Source: Pseudoxanthomonas sp. JBR18 (GTDB lineage: Bacteria; Pseudomonadota; Gammaproteobacteria; Xanthomonadales; Xanthomonadaceae). Taken from it: a DNA stretch of 64,000 bases. Each line of letters opens with the position of its first letter. Positions within the stretch are counted from its first letter, which is position 1. Shown one piece after another: positions 39,122 to 47,272 of the stretch. The stretch is from the NCBI RefSeq assembly GCF_028198165.1, contig NZ_CP116339.1:4347001-4411000 (forward strand), in the 5' to 3' direction. The position numbers and the translations under genes are program-made. The notes beneath the pieces are model-generated. The model saw only the letters and a list, made by a program, of their open reading frames with translations. It searched no databases and was not told where the DNA came from.

Positions 39122-39777
39122 TGGATCCGGCGTTCTGGCACCAGAAGTGGCAGGCCAACCAGATCGGCTTTCATCAGGACCAGGTCCTGCCGTTGTTGCG
39201 CAAGCACTGGCCTGCCCTGGCGCTGCCGACGGGCAGCCAAGTGTTTGTGCCGCTGTGCGGCAAGTCGCTGGACCTGGCGTGGCTGGCTGCACAGGGCCAT
39301 CGCGTGCTCGGCGTGGAGCTGTCAGCGCTGGCGATCGAGCAGTTCTTCGACGAACACGATCTGGTACCGCGCACGCATGACAGTCGCTACGGCACGCACT
39401 TCGTGGCCGGTGACATCGAACTGATCTGCGGGGACGCTTTCGCCCTGGATGCGCAGGCGCTGGCCGGCTGCGCGGGCGTCTATGACCGGGCCGCGCTGGT
39501 GGCCCTCCCGCAGGCGATGCGCCGGCGCTACGCCGCCCAGCTCTACGGCGCCCTGCCCGCGGCCTGTCAGGGACTGCTGGTCACGCTGGAATACCCGCAG
39601 GCGCAGAAGGCCGGACCGCCGTTCTCGGTGGTGCCGGAGGAAGTCGACACGCTGTTCGCCGCGCAGTGGCACATCGACGCCCTGGAACGGCGCGACATCC
39701 TGGCTCACGAGCCGCGTTTCGCCGCGGCCGGCGTCAGTGCGCTGGAGACCGCCGTGTACCGTCTGCTGAAGCGCTAA
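39121..39777 (+). CDS. tpm: Thiopurine S-methyltransferase family protein
   Basis: A 218-residue AdoMet-dependent methyltransferase. [19 protein letters not shown] and [20 protein letters not shown] (motif I) are diagnostic of bacterial TPMT, whose members methylate thiopurines and inorganic selenium or tellurium species. [15 protein letters not shown] continues the cofactor fold. It is coupled to the DinB gene and convergent with the ferritin gene. Confidence 0.93.
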   Translation: MDPAFWHQKWQANQIGFHQDQVLPLLRKHWPALALPTGSQVFVPLCGKSLDLAWLAAQGHRVLGVELSALAIEQFFDEHDLVPRTHDSRYGTHFVAGDIELICGDAFALDAQALAGCAGVYDRAALVALPQAMRRRYAAQLYGALPAACQGLLVTLEYPQAQKAGPPFSVVPEEVDTLFAAQWHIDALERRDILAHEPRFAAAGVSALETAVYRLLKR

Positions 39778-39838
39778 GGGGTTTTGCCGCCATCCTGTGA
39801 CAGGCGGCCAGGTCTGCGGCGATCACGCGAATGCGCTA

Positions 39839-39860
39839 TCGCCGCCGTGGCGGCTCCCAC
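39839..39860. repeat. GC-rich palindromic intergenic repeat
   Basis: TCGCCGCCGTGGCGGCTCCC contains GCCGCC-GT-GGCGGC. This motif with CTCCCAC on one side resembles the short dispersed repeats common between genes in xanthomonads and pseudomonads; only one copy is seen here. Confidence 0.4.
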
Positions 39861-39883
39861 CGGTCTGGTGCACGCCTGACATG

Positions 39884-39916
39884 AAAGAGGCGCGACACCT
39901 TGTGATGTCGCGCCTC
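39884..39916 (-). terminator. Rho-independent terminator of the ferritin gene
   Basis: On the minus strand GAGGCGCGACA-TCACAAGG-TGTCGCGCCTC, a perfect 11-bp stem, is followed by TTTCAT. Confidence 0.75.
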
Positions 39917-39946
39917 ATCGAATCGGCTTCACCGCGAGCACGTGGC

Positions 39947-40429
39947 TCAGTCGGCGGACTTTCCGTCGATCTTGGAGGTCTGGTAGAGCTCCAGGCCAAT
40001 GCGCTTGATCAAGCCCAATTGCTGCTCCAGCCACCAGGCGTGGTCTTCCTCGGTGTCGCGCAACTGGGCCAGCAGCATGTCGCGGCTAACGTAGTCGCGC
40101 TTGTCCTCGCACAGCTTCATGGCCGCGGCCAGGTCGGCGCGCACCTTGTATTCGGTCTGCAGGTCGGCCTCGAGCATTTCCACCACGGTCTTGCCCGGGG
40201 TGAACGGATGCGGGCGCATGTCCGGGTCGCCTTCCAGGAACAGGATGCGGCGCAGGATCGCGTCGGCGTGCTCGGTCTCCTCCTCCATCTCGTGGCCGAT
40301 GCGCTCGTACAGCGCCATCAGCCCCTGATCCTCGTAACGGCGTGAATGCAGGAAGTACTGATCGCGGGCGGCCAGCTCGCCGCGCAGCAGTTCGATCAGG
40401 CAGGCGACGACTTCGGGATGACCTTTCAT
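39947..40429 (-). CDS. bfr: Bacterial ferritin of the bacterioferritin family, heme ligand missing
   Basis: A 160-residue iron-storage subunit. Diiron ferroxidase residues are in [29 protein letters not shown] and [13 protein letters not shown]. Where classical bacterioferritins have Met52 as heme ligand (HESIDEMKHAD in E. coli), this protein has Thr ([11 protein letters not shown]). It is closest in pattern to the Pseudomonas aeruginosa FtnA/BfrA type, a ferritin that does not bind heme that way. No ferredoxin (bfd) gene is adjacent. Confidence 0.9.
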   Translation of the reverse strand: MKGHPEVVACLIELLRGELAARDQYFLHSRRYEDQGLMALYERIGHEMEEETEHADAILRRILFLEGDPDMRPHPFTPGKTVVEMLEADLQTEYKVRADLAAAMKLCEDKRDYVSRDMLLAQLRDTEEDHAWWLEQQLGLIKRIGLELYQTSKIDGKSAD

Positions 40430-40577
40430 GGGGAGAACTCAGTGTTTGGTGCAGCGCGCATGGTGCCGCAAAGACGCGGCCGGTGTTCTAATCGGAATCA
40501 CTATCACTCGCGGGTGCGGCTTTGCCGCGATGTCACCGGCCCGCGCATGCCTCCCTCTCTTTCCACACGCCCCCCAC

Positions 40578-43019
40578 ATGACCCGCTGGATTGGACGGAT
40601 TGCCCTGCTGCTGTTGGTCCTTGGACTGCTCGCAGCACTGACCGGATGGTGGCTGTTACGAGGCAGCCTGGCGCCTCTGGACGGCCGCCAGACCCTGCCC
40701 GGATTGTCCGCGCAGGTCCAGATCGTGCGCGACAGGCACGGCGTGGTCACCATCGACGCGGCCAACGCCGCCGATGCGGCGCGCGCGCTGGGCTATGTGC
40801 ACGCCCAGGAGCGTTACTTCGAGATGGACCTGATGCGGCGGACCTCCGCGGGCGAACTGGCCGCGCTGTTCGGACCACGGGCGCTGCCGGTCGACCGGCG
40901 CCACCGGCTGCACCGGATGCGCGCACGGGCGCAGGCCTCGCTCCCCGATTTCGCCGGCGCGCATCGGCCCGTGCTGGATGCCTATGTCGCCGGGGTCAAT
41001 CGCGGTCTGACCGACCTGCGCAGCCGGCCTTGGCCTTACCTACTTCTGCGCCAAGCGCCCAAGCCATGGACGGCGGCCGACAGCGTGCTGACCGGCGATG
41101 CGATGTATTTCGACCTGCAGGACGCGGACGATACGCGCGAGCTGGGCCTGTGGGACCTGCAGCAGCACCTGCCCCCGGCGCTGTACGCGTTGCTGACCCA
41201 AACGGGCACGGCGTGGGACGCCCCGCTGCAGGGCGGGCCGCGCGATCCGGTGACGCTGCCTGAGGCCACGCAGGTGGACCTGCGCCAACTGCCCTTCCCT
41301 GCAGCGCACGACAAGGCCCCGCCAGCGCCGGCCCTGGCGCCGGGCAGCAACAACTTCGCGATCTCCGCCGCCCACACCCGGGACGGGCGCGCCATCCTCG
41401 CCGATGACATGCACCTGGCCCTGCGTGCGCCCAACCTGTGGTTCCGCGTGCGCCTGCGCTATCCCGACCCGCACGCCGCGCGCGGCCGCGTGGACGTGAC
41501 CGGCTTCAGCCTGCCCGGGCTGCCGGCTGTCATCGTCGGCAGCAACACGCACGTGGCCTGGGGATTCACCAACGGCTACGCCGATACCGCCGATCTGTTC
41601 CGGGTCCATCCCTGCACGTCAGGGGCTCAGGCCACCTGCGCCCCGGTCACCGTTCGCAAGGAGCGGATCGAGGTGGCCGGCGGAGCGGACGACACACTTG
41701 AAGTGCGCGAAACACCCTTCGGTCCCCTGGTCCGCGATCTGCCCGATGGCCAGGCGCTGGCCCTGCGCTGGGTCGGGCACCTGCCCGGAGCACTCAACCT
41801 GGGCCTGCTCGACCTGGCCGGCGCGGGCGACCTGGAAGCGGCGCTCAAGGTGGCCGACCACACCGCCGTCCCGGCGCAGAACCTGCTGCTGGCCGATGCG
41901 CATGGACGCATCGCCTGGCGCCTGCTCGGCCCGCTGCCGCAGCGTGCACCGGGCTGCGACGCCGGCCAGTTGGTACTGCCCACTGCGTCGGCCGCATTCG
42001 ACCAGACCGGGCAAGCCGCGTCCCCGTGCGCACCGTGGGCGCTCTCCACCCGGTTGGCAGAACCGTTGGTGGATCCGGTCGAGGGCCGCCTGTGGACGGC
42101 CAACAACCGGGTCGCCGACGGCCCCCTGCTGGCCACGCTCGGCGATGGCGGCTACGCCCTGGGCGCACGCGCGCAGCAGATCCGTGACGACCTGCGACGC
42201 CACGAGCACCTGGACGAGCCGGCGCTGCTCGCGGTCCAGCTGGACGATCGCGCCGTGTTCCTGCAGCGCTGGTGGGCCCTGCTGCGCAGCGAAGCCCGCC
42301 AGGCGCCGGAAGACTCCGCGCTGCGTGCACTGGCCCGCGCCGCGGCGCACTGGGATGGCGCGGCGGTGCCTGGCTCGGTAAGTTTCCGCCTGGTCCACGA
42401 TTGGCGCCTGGCCGTGCAGGCGCGCGTGGAGGACGGCCTGGAAGCGCCCGCGCTAGCGGTCCTGGAGCCAACGTTCACGCGCCCCTCGCTGCCGCAGCTG
42501 GAAGGCGTGACCTGGGCGCTGCTCGAACAGCGCCCGGAACATCTGCTGCCGGCCAGCCTGTCCTGCGCCGCCCTGCATCCCGCCCCGGCCGGCTGCAACG
42601 ACCGGGACGGCTGGCACCGGCTACTGGAGGCGGCCGCCGACGATGTGCGCGCGCGGCTCGAACCCCCGGACAAGCCGCTGTCCACGCGCACCTGGGGGGA
42701 GCGCAACACCGCGCGCATCTGCCACCCGCTCGCCTCCGCGCTGCCGTGGCACGCCAAGCGCCTGCTGTGCATGCCGGCCGAGCCGTTGCCGGGTGCAGGC
42801 GACATGCCGCGGGTCCAGGCCCCCTCCTTCGGCGCCTCCGAGCGCATGGTGGTCTCGCCCGGGCACGAAGCCGAAGGCATCGTGCACATGCCGGGCGGAC
42901 AGAGCGGGCACCCGCTGTCGCCGTACTGGGGGGCCGGTCACGAAGACTGGGTGCAGGGCAAGCCGACGCCCTTCCTGCCCGGCCCGGCCGAGCACCGCCT
43001 GGTGTTGGAGCCGCGCTAG
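40578..43019 (+). CDS. Penicillin-acylase-family Ntn amidase (possible AHL acylase)
   Basis: An 813-residue precursor with an N-terminal membrane anchor or signal (IGRIALLLLVLGLLAALTGW). The autoprocessing site is APGSNNFAIS with the nucleophile Ser near residue 257; the alpha chain before it contains AARALGYVHAQERYFEMDLM and RTSAGELAALFG. Family members cleave beta-lactams, acyl-homoserine lactones or other N-acyl compounds; the substrate cannot be decided. The open frame reaches 40428, but ATG 40578 starts the hydrophobic segment. The 3' end overlaps the histidine kinase gene by four bases, tail to tail. Confidence 0.88.
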   Translation: MTRWIGRIALLLLVLGLLAALTGWWLLRGSLAPLDGRQTLPGLSAQVQIVRDRHGVVTIDAANAADAARALGYVHAQERYFEMDLMRRTSAGELAALFGPRALPVDRRHRLHRMRARAQASLPDFAGAHRPVLDAYVAGVNRGLTDLRSRPWPYLLLRQAPKPWTAADSVLTGDAMYFDLQDADDTRELGLWDLQQHLPPALYALLTQTGTAWDAPLQGGPRDPVTLPEATQVDLRQLPFPAAHDKAPPAPALAPGSNNFAISAAHTRDGRAILADDMHLALRAPNLWFRVRLRYPDPHAARGRVDVTGFSLPGLPAVIVGSNTHVAWGFTNGYADTADLFRVHPCTSGAQATCAPVTVRKERIEVAGGADDTLEVRETPFGPLVRDLPDGQALALRWVGHLPGALNLGLLDLAGAGDLEAALKVADHTAVPAQNLLLADAHGRIAWRLLGPLPQRAPGCDAGQLVLPTASAAFDQTGQAASPCAPWALSTRLAEPLVDPVEGRLWTANNRVADGPLLATLGDGGYALGARAQQIRDDLRRHEHLDEPALLAVQLDDRAVFLQRWWALLRSEARQAPEDSALRALARAAAHWDGAAVPGSVSFRLVHDWRLAVQARVEDGLEAPALAVLEPTFTRPSLPQLEGVTWALLEQRPEHLLPASLSCAALHPAPAGCNDRDGWHRLLEAAADDVRARLEPPDKPLSTRTWGERNTARICHPLASALPWHAKRLLCMPAEPLPGAGDMPRVQAPSFGASERMVVSPGHEAEGIVHMPGGQSGHPLSPYWGAGHEDWVQGKPTPFLPGPAEHRLVLEPR

Positions 43020-44401
43020 GCGCGCGGCAGCGAGACTTCGACGGCCAGCCCGCCCAGCGCGGACGAAGTGGACAACACGATCCCGCCGGCGTGCGCATCA
43101 ACCACCTCGCGCACAATCGCCAGACCCAGGCCACTGCCTTCCTCGCCGCTGCCCAGTTCGCGGTGGAAACGATGGAACACGCGTTCGCGCGCCACTTCGG
43201 GGATGCCCGGGCCGCTGTCCTCCACGCTCAGCAGCGCCGCGCCGTCGCGTACCTGGGTGCGGATGACGATCCGGCCGCCGGTCGGGGTGTAGCGGACGGC
43301 GTTCTCGATCAGGTTGCGCACCAGCAGCCCCAGGCCCAGCTCGTTGCCGAGGGCCTGGACGCCCCCCAGGTCCGTGCTCAGTTGTTGGCGTTTGCAGTCG
43401 GCCATGGCCGCCAGTTCCTCGACCTCGACCATGACCAGCGCGTCCAGGTCCAGCAACGCGGGAGCCGACAGACCGGCGCTGCGTTCGCTTCGGCTCAACG
43501 AGAGCAGTTGCGCGACCAGACGCTCCACCCGGCTCACGCTGGCGTCGAGCTGGGCCTGCGAATGGCGCCGCTCCTGTCCGTCCTCGGCCTGACGCAGATT
43601 GCCCGCATGGACCTTGAGTGCGCTGATCGGGGTCCGCAGCTCATGGGCCGCGTCGGCGATGAAGCGCCGCTCGCGCGCCAGGGCCGAATCCAGCCGATGC
43701 AGCAGCCCGTTGACCGCCCGTACCAGACCATGCACCTCGCGTGGCAGGTTGGACAGCTCCAGCGGCGTCATACGCTCGGGGTCGCGCTCGCCGATCTGGT
43801 CGGACACGCGCACCAGCGCGCGCGTCGCCCAACGCACCACCACCCAGATCAGCAAGACCATCAGCGGCAGGGCCAGGGCCATCGGCAGCAACGTGCCCTC
43901 GGCGATGTCCTCGGCCAGTTCGGCGCGGATGTCGGCGCGCTCGGCCGACTGGAACCAGCGACCCGATGGCGAGCGCAGGGTGAACACGCGCCAGTCGTAG
44001 CCGGCCAGCCGCACATCGGCATAGCCAGGCGACAGCGCCGCGAAGGCATGGGTGGGCGCACTGTCCGAACGCAGCAACAGGTTGCCGTCGTGGCTCCAGG
44101 CCTGAAAGGCCAGCTTGGTCTCGTAGGCATGGCCATTACTGAAGGCCAGCGCCTCGCCAACCCCCTGTGCCTGGCCATGCCAGCCCTTGAGCACGACCGC
44201 TTCGCCCGGATGGGCTTCCAGGTCGGCGAGCGGTTCGTCCATCAGACTCATCACCACCCGCGCCGACTGCGCCAGGCGTGCGTCGAACATCTCCCCGGCC
44301 TCCTGCAGGCCGGCGTGGTAGCTGAAGACCGCCGCCAGCGCCAGCAGCACCGACAGCAGGCCCACCAGCGAGACCATCAGCACGCGGCGGATGGAGTTCA
44401 A
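43016..44401 (-). CDS. Sensor histidine kinase, QseC/PmrB-like
   Basis: A 461-residue membrane kinase. Two transmembrane helices (SLVGLLSVLLALAAVFSY and LPMALALPLMVLLIWVVV) flank a periplasmic sensor of about 145 residues; then HAMP, H box FIADAAHELRTPISAL, N box NLIENAVRYTPTGG and G boxes DSGPGIP and GSGLGLAIV. The start is TTG in a TTGA overlap with the response-regulator stop. It is the last gene of a seven-gene operon and presumably reports on a signal tied to that pathway. Confidence 0.92.
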   Translation of the reverse strand: MNSIRRVLMVSLVGLLSVLLALAAVFSYHAGLQEAGEMFDARLAQSARVVMSLMDEPLADLEAHPGEAVVLKGWHGQAQGVGEALAFSNGHAYETKLAFQAWSHDGNLLLRSDSAPTHAFAALSPGYADVRLAGYDWRVFTLRSPSGRWFQSAERADIRAELAEDIAEGTLLPMALALPLMVLLIWVVVRWATRALVRVSDQIGERDPERMTPLELSNLPREVHGLVRAVNGLLHRLDSALARERRFIADAAHELRTPISALKVHAGNLRQAEDGQERRHSQAQLDASVSRVERLVAQLLSLSRSERSAGLSAPALLDLDALVMVEVEELAAMADCKRQQLSTDLGGVQALGNELGLGLLVRNLIENAVRYTPTGGRIVIRTQVRDGAALLSVEDSGPGIPEVARERVFHRFHRELGSGEEGSGLGLAIVREVVDAHAGGIVLSTSSALGGLAVEVSLPRA

Positions 44402-45087
44402 GGCGACGCTGCCCCGGCCTTGGCCGCGGCTTCCTCGTCCAGGGCGTAGCCGATGCCGCGCACGGTCCGGATCAGCCCGGGGTCGAGCTTGCGGCGGAGC
44501 TGGTGGACGTGCACGTCCACCGCGTTGCTGGCCACGTCCTCGTCCCAGCCATACAAGTGCTGCTGGATGGTCTCGCGTCCCAAGGGGCGTCCGTGTTGCT
44601 CCATCAGCAGGCGCAGCAGGGCGAACTCGCGTCGGGTGAGGTCCAGCCCGCGACCACGCCAGGTCACCGACAGGCGCGCCGGATCCAGGTGCAGCGCCCC
44701 GGCATCCAGGGTGGGCTGGGCACGGCCGGCACTGCGCCGCAGCAGCGCGCGGATGCGGGCCTGCAGTTCGGCGGTATCGAAGGGCTTGCCCAGGTAGTCG
44801 TCGGCGCCCACGTCCAGGCCCAGGGTGCGGTCGGCGGCACGCTCGCGGGCACTCAAGACGAGGATCGGCACGTTGCTCCCGGAAGCGCGCGCTTGGCGGA
44901 TGACCTCGATCCCGTCCAGGCGTGGAAGCCCCAGGTCCAGCACGACCAGGTCGAAGCCACCGTCGCGCACCGCCATCAACGCCGCGGCGCCATCGCGGAC
45001 CCAATCCACCGCAAAGGCACCGCGCCGCAAGGCGGTGCAGATGCCCTCGCCCAGCGAGACGTCGTCTTCGACCAGCAGGATGCGCAT
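44398..45087 (-). CDS. OmpR-family response regulator (QseB/PmrA-like)
   Basis: A 229-residue regulator. The receiver domain has the acidic pocket VEDD, phospho-acceptor Asp in LVVLDLGLPRLDG and the KPFD switch Lys; the C-terminal winged helix (residues about 125-222) ends AVDVHVHQLRRKLD...RTVRGIGYAL. ATG 45087 begins MRILLVEDD; the open frame to 45123 is not needed. It lies 22 bases after the TPR gene and overlaps the kinase start, so it is co-expressed with the putative biosynthetic genes. Confidence 0.95.
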   Translation of the reverse strand: MRILLVEDDVSLGEGICTALRRGAFAVDWVRDGAAALMAVRDGGFDLVVLDLGLPRLDGIEVIRQARASGSNVPILVLSARERAADRTLGLDVGADDYLGKPFDTAELQARIRALLRRSAGRAQPTLDAGALHLDPARLSVTWRGRGLDLTRREFALLRLLMEQHGRPLGRETIQQHLYGWDEDVASNAVDVHVHQLRRKLDPGLIRTVRGIGYALDEEAAAKAGAASP

Positions 45088-45109
45088 GGTCCCAGTCTGG
45101 GCCGGGCCC

Positions 45110-45778
45110 TCACTGGCTGGCAAGGTGGGCGCGGACCTCCTTCAGCTTGGCGGCCGCTTCTGCACGGCGTCCGCGATCGGCCAGCTCGCGCCCCGGCCGC
45201 GCCGGGGCATCGATCGCCTTCTGCAGGGCACTGGCCGCGCCGGACCAGTCCTTCTGGTCGCGCAGGAAGTCGCCGTAGAAATAATTGGCGTCGATGCCGT
45301 TCGGGTTGATCTCCAGGCCCTTGCGCAGCATCTCGCGCGCCTTGTCGTCATTGCCGAATCCGATCGGCCAGCCCGGGACCTGGTAGTACAGCGCGCCCAG
45401 GCTGGTATAGGCCGAACCCTCCAGCGCGTCGGGGTCCAGCTTGAGCGCGGCCTCCAGATCGCCACGGGCCCGCTTGACCAGGGACAAGGCCCCCATGCCG
45501 CCTTTCTCGCCGGCCCAGCTGGACAGCACGATGCCTTCCCAGATCAAGGCAGCGGCATCGCGCGGCTTTGCCTGCGCGGCCTGTTCGGCCTGCTTGGCCA
45601 GGGCCTCGAAGGCGGCCTCGCGCTGCGGCTTGGGGGTCTGGTAGCTGATCTGCGCCCAGCGATCCCGGACCTGCCCGACCTCCGGCGACACGGCCTGGGC
45701 CCACGCGGTCCCGGCTCCCACCATCAGCAGGGCGGCCAGCATCAGCCCATGGCCGGACTTACGGGGATGAAGGTTCAT
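45110..45778 (-). CDS. Secreted TPR-repeat protein in the hemolysin/ligase operon
   Basis: A 222-residue protein with signal peptide (LMLAALLMVGAGTAWA, cleavage before QAVSPE) and tetratricopeptide-like repeats, for example GSAYTSLGALYYQVPGWPIG and GIDANYFYGDFLRDQKDWSG with ALQKAID. It is likely periplasmic, perhaps a scaffold for the operon product or its sensing. Its start lies inside the end of the SDR gene (20-base overlap). Its role is unknown. Confidence 0.85.
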   Translation of the reverse strand: MNLHPRKSGHGLMLAALLMVGAGTAWAQAVSPEVGQVRDRWAQISYQTPKPQREAAFEALAKQAEQAAQAKPRDAAALIWEGIVLSSWAGEKGGMGALSLVKRARGDLEAALKLDPDALEGSAYTSLGALYYQVPGWPIGFGNDDKAREMLRKGLEINPNGIDANYFYGDFLRDQKDWSGAASALQKAIDAPARPGRELADRGRRAEAAAKLKEVRAHLASQ

Positions 45779-46598
45779 GGGCGGGTTCCTGGATGGACGG
45801 ATGGGCCTGGCCGCGGGCGTGGCGCCGGATCGTGGGCAACTGCGCGCGCAGGCTGCGATCGACCAGCGCCGGGAAGGCACCGTTGAGGCGGGCGAAGAAT
45901 TTCTCCGGCCAGCCCAACTGGCGGCGTGTATCGCCCTGCACGATGGCCTGGACCAGCTGTGCAGCGACCGCCTCGGGCGTATCGCTCGGGGTCCGCAGCT
46001 CGGCATTGAGCGCATCGACCGCGGCGGTGTTGAACGCGGTGCGCGTGGCGCGCGGAGACAGGTACTGGAAGCGCACCGGCCCGTCGGCATGCTCGCGCGC
46101 CAGGGCCTCGAACAGGCCACGCAGGCCGAACTTGCTGGCGCTGTAGCCGGCAAAACCGGCAAAGCCGATGCTTCCGAAGGTCGAGCCCACCGCGACCACC
46201 GATGCTTCCGGCTGCGCGGACAGCAGCGGCAGGAAGTCCTGCACCAACAGCATCGGCGCGACGAGGTTGGCCTGCATGACCGCTTCCAGTTCCGCGGCGG
46301 ACTGCTCCTGGAACAGCCCGAAGGCACTGCGCGCATGTCCCAGCACCAGCACCGCCGGCTTGGGCTGCTGCGCGCGCGCCATCTCCAGCAGGTGCGCGCG
46401 CCCCGCGGCGGTGGATAGATCGGCGGCCACGATGATCACCCGGCCCTGCGGCTGGGTGCCGGCCAGGACGGCCAGGCGGGCGGCGCTGCGACCGACTGCC
46501 ATCACCGTGGCACCGGCCGCGACCAGGGCCATGCACAAGGCCGAGCCGATGCCACCGCTGGCGCCGGTCAGCACGACGGTCTTGCCCTTGAGGTCCAT
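45759..46598 (-). CDS. Short-chain dehydrogenase/reductase
   Basis: A 279-residue Rossmann oxidoreductase. The cofactor motif is TGASGGIG (residues 11-18), and the catalytic triad reads Ser in AVGSTFGSIGF and YSASK (Tyr-x3-Lys) near residues 150-154. The cofactor is probably NADP(H), but that is inference. The start overlaps the stop of the diiron-like gene (ATGA). In context it may reduce an acyl-derived ketone or aldehyde. Confidence 0.92.
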   Translation of the reverse strand: MDLKGKTVVLTGASGGIGSALCMALVAAGATVMAVGRSAARLAVLAGTQPQGRVIIVAADLSTAAGRAHLLEMARAQQPKPAVLVLGHARSAFGLFQEQSAAELEAVMQANLVAPMLLVQDFLPLLSAQPEASVVAVGSTFGSIGFAGFAGYSASKFGLRGLFEALAREHADGPVRFQYLSPRATRTAFNTAAVDALNAELRTPSDTPEAVAAQLVQAIVQGDTRRQLGWPEKFFARLNGAFPALVDRSLRAQLPTIRRHARGQAHPSIQEPAHEPSSP

Positions 46599-47272
46599 CA
46601 CGCGGCCTCCGCCAGGCGCATGCCATCGCGGCGCAGGGTGCGGAAGATGTCGCCGTAGAGGACGTAGAAGCGACGCGCAGCATGGATCACCGCCTGCTTG
46701 TCGCCCGGATCGTCCAGGCGGTTCATCAGGCCTTCGAAGAACCCGGCGTGTTCCACATCCAGGTCCCCGTGCGACAGCAGGTAACTGAAAGCATTGCGCG
46801 GCAGGCCCAGCGAGGTCTGGATGGTGTTGGCCGCGCGCGTGGCCAGCGCCACGCTGGTGCCTTCCAGCACCAGGACCATGCCGAAGAAGCCCACCGGATT
46901 GCCGCGCGCGATGGTGTCGTAGGCGTAGCTGACCATCAGCTCGGTGGCCAGCGACGGCTCCGAAGCCGCGCAGGTGGCCCGGTCGGCACCGCAGGCGACC
47001 AGATCGTCCAGGATCCACTCCTGGTGCCCCATTTCCTCCTCGATGTACTCGCCGATGGCCGTGCGCAGCCATTCCAGCCGCGCCGGCAGACGCGCGCCGC
47101 AGGCCATCAGCAGTGGGACGGTGTGGCGTACGTGGTGGTAGGCCTGGCCCAGGAAGGCGATGTAGTCCTCGCGGGCGATCTGCCCACCCAACGCGGACTG
47201 GATGATGGGCACGGAAATCAGCCCGGCACGCGCGTCCTGGGTCTGGGCGAGCAGTTCATCGTGGAAACTCAT
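46598..47272 (-). CDS. Heme-oxygenase-like (TenA/PqqC-fold) putative diiron oxidase
   Basis: A 224-residue all-helical protein. The pattern E-x2-H (EEEMGHQEW), a central Glu (VLVLEGTSVAL) and H-x3-D-x2-H (SHGDLDVEHAGFF) matches the six-ligand set of heme-oxygenase-like diiron oxidases such as UndA rather than thiaminases. Such enzymes perform oxidative decarboxylation or N-oxygenation. Its place between an AMP ligase and an SDR supports an oxidative step on an activated acyl substrate. The reaction itself is inferred. Confidence 0.8.
   Translation of the reverse strand: MSFHDELLAQTQDARAGLISVPIIQSALGGQIAREDYIAFLGQAYHHVRHTVPLLMACGARLPARLEWLRTAIGEYIEEEMGHQEWILDDLVACGADRATCAASEPSLATELMVSYAYDTIARGNPVGFFGMVLVLEGTSVALATRAANTIQTSLGLPRNAFSYLLSHGDLDVEHAGFFEGLMNRLDDPGDKQAVIHAARRFYVLYGDIFRTLRRDGMRLAEAA

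Noticed and set aside
35480..39292. 1270-codon open frame on the minus strand across the SLC13 gene, parC and DinB gene
   Set aside because: It is antisense to three well-conserved genes, has His/Gln/Ala/Gly-rich low-complexity composition typical of the complement of GC-rich codons, and contains no recognisable domain.
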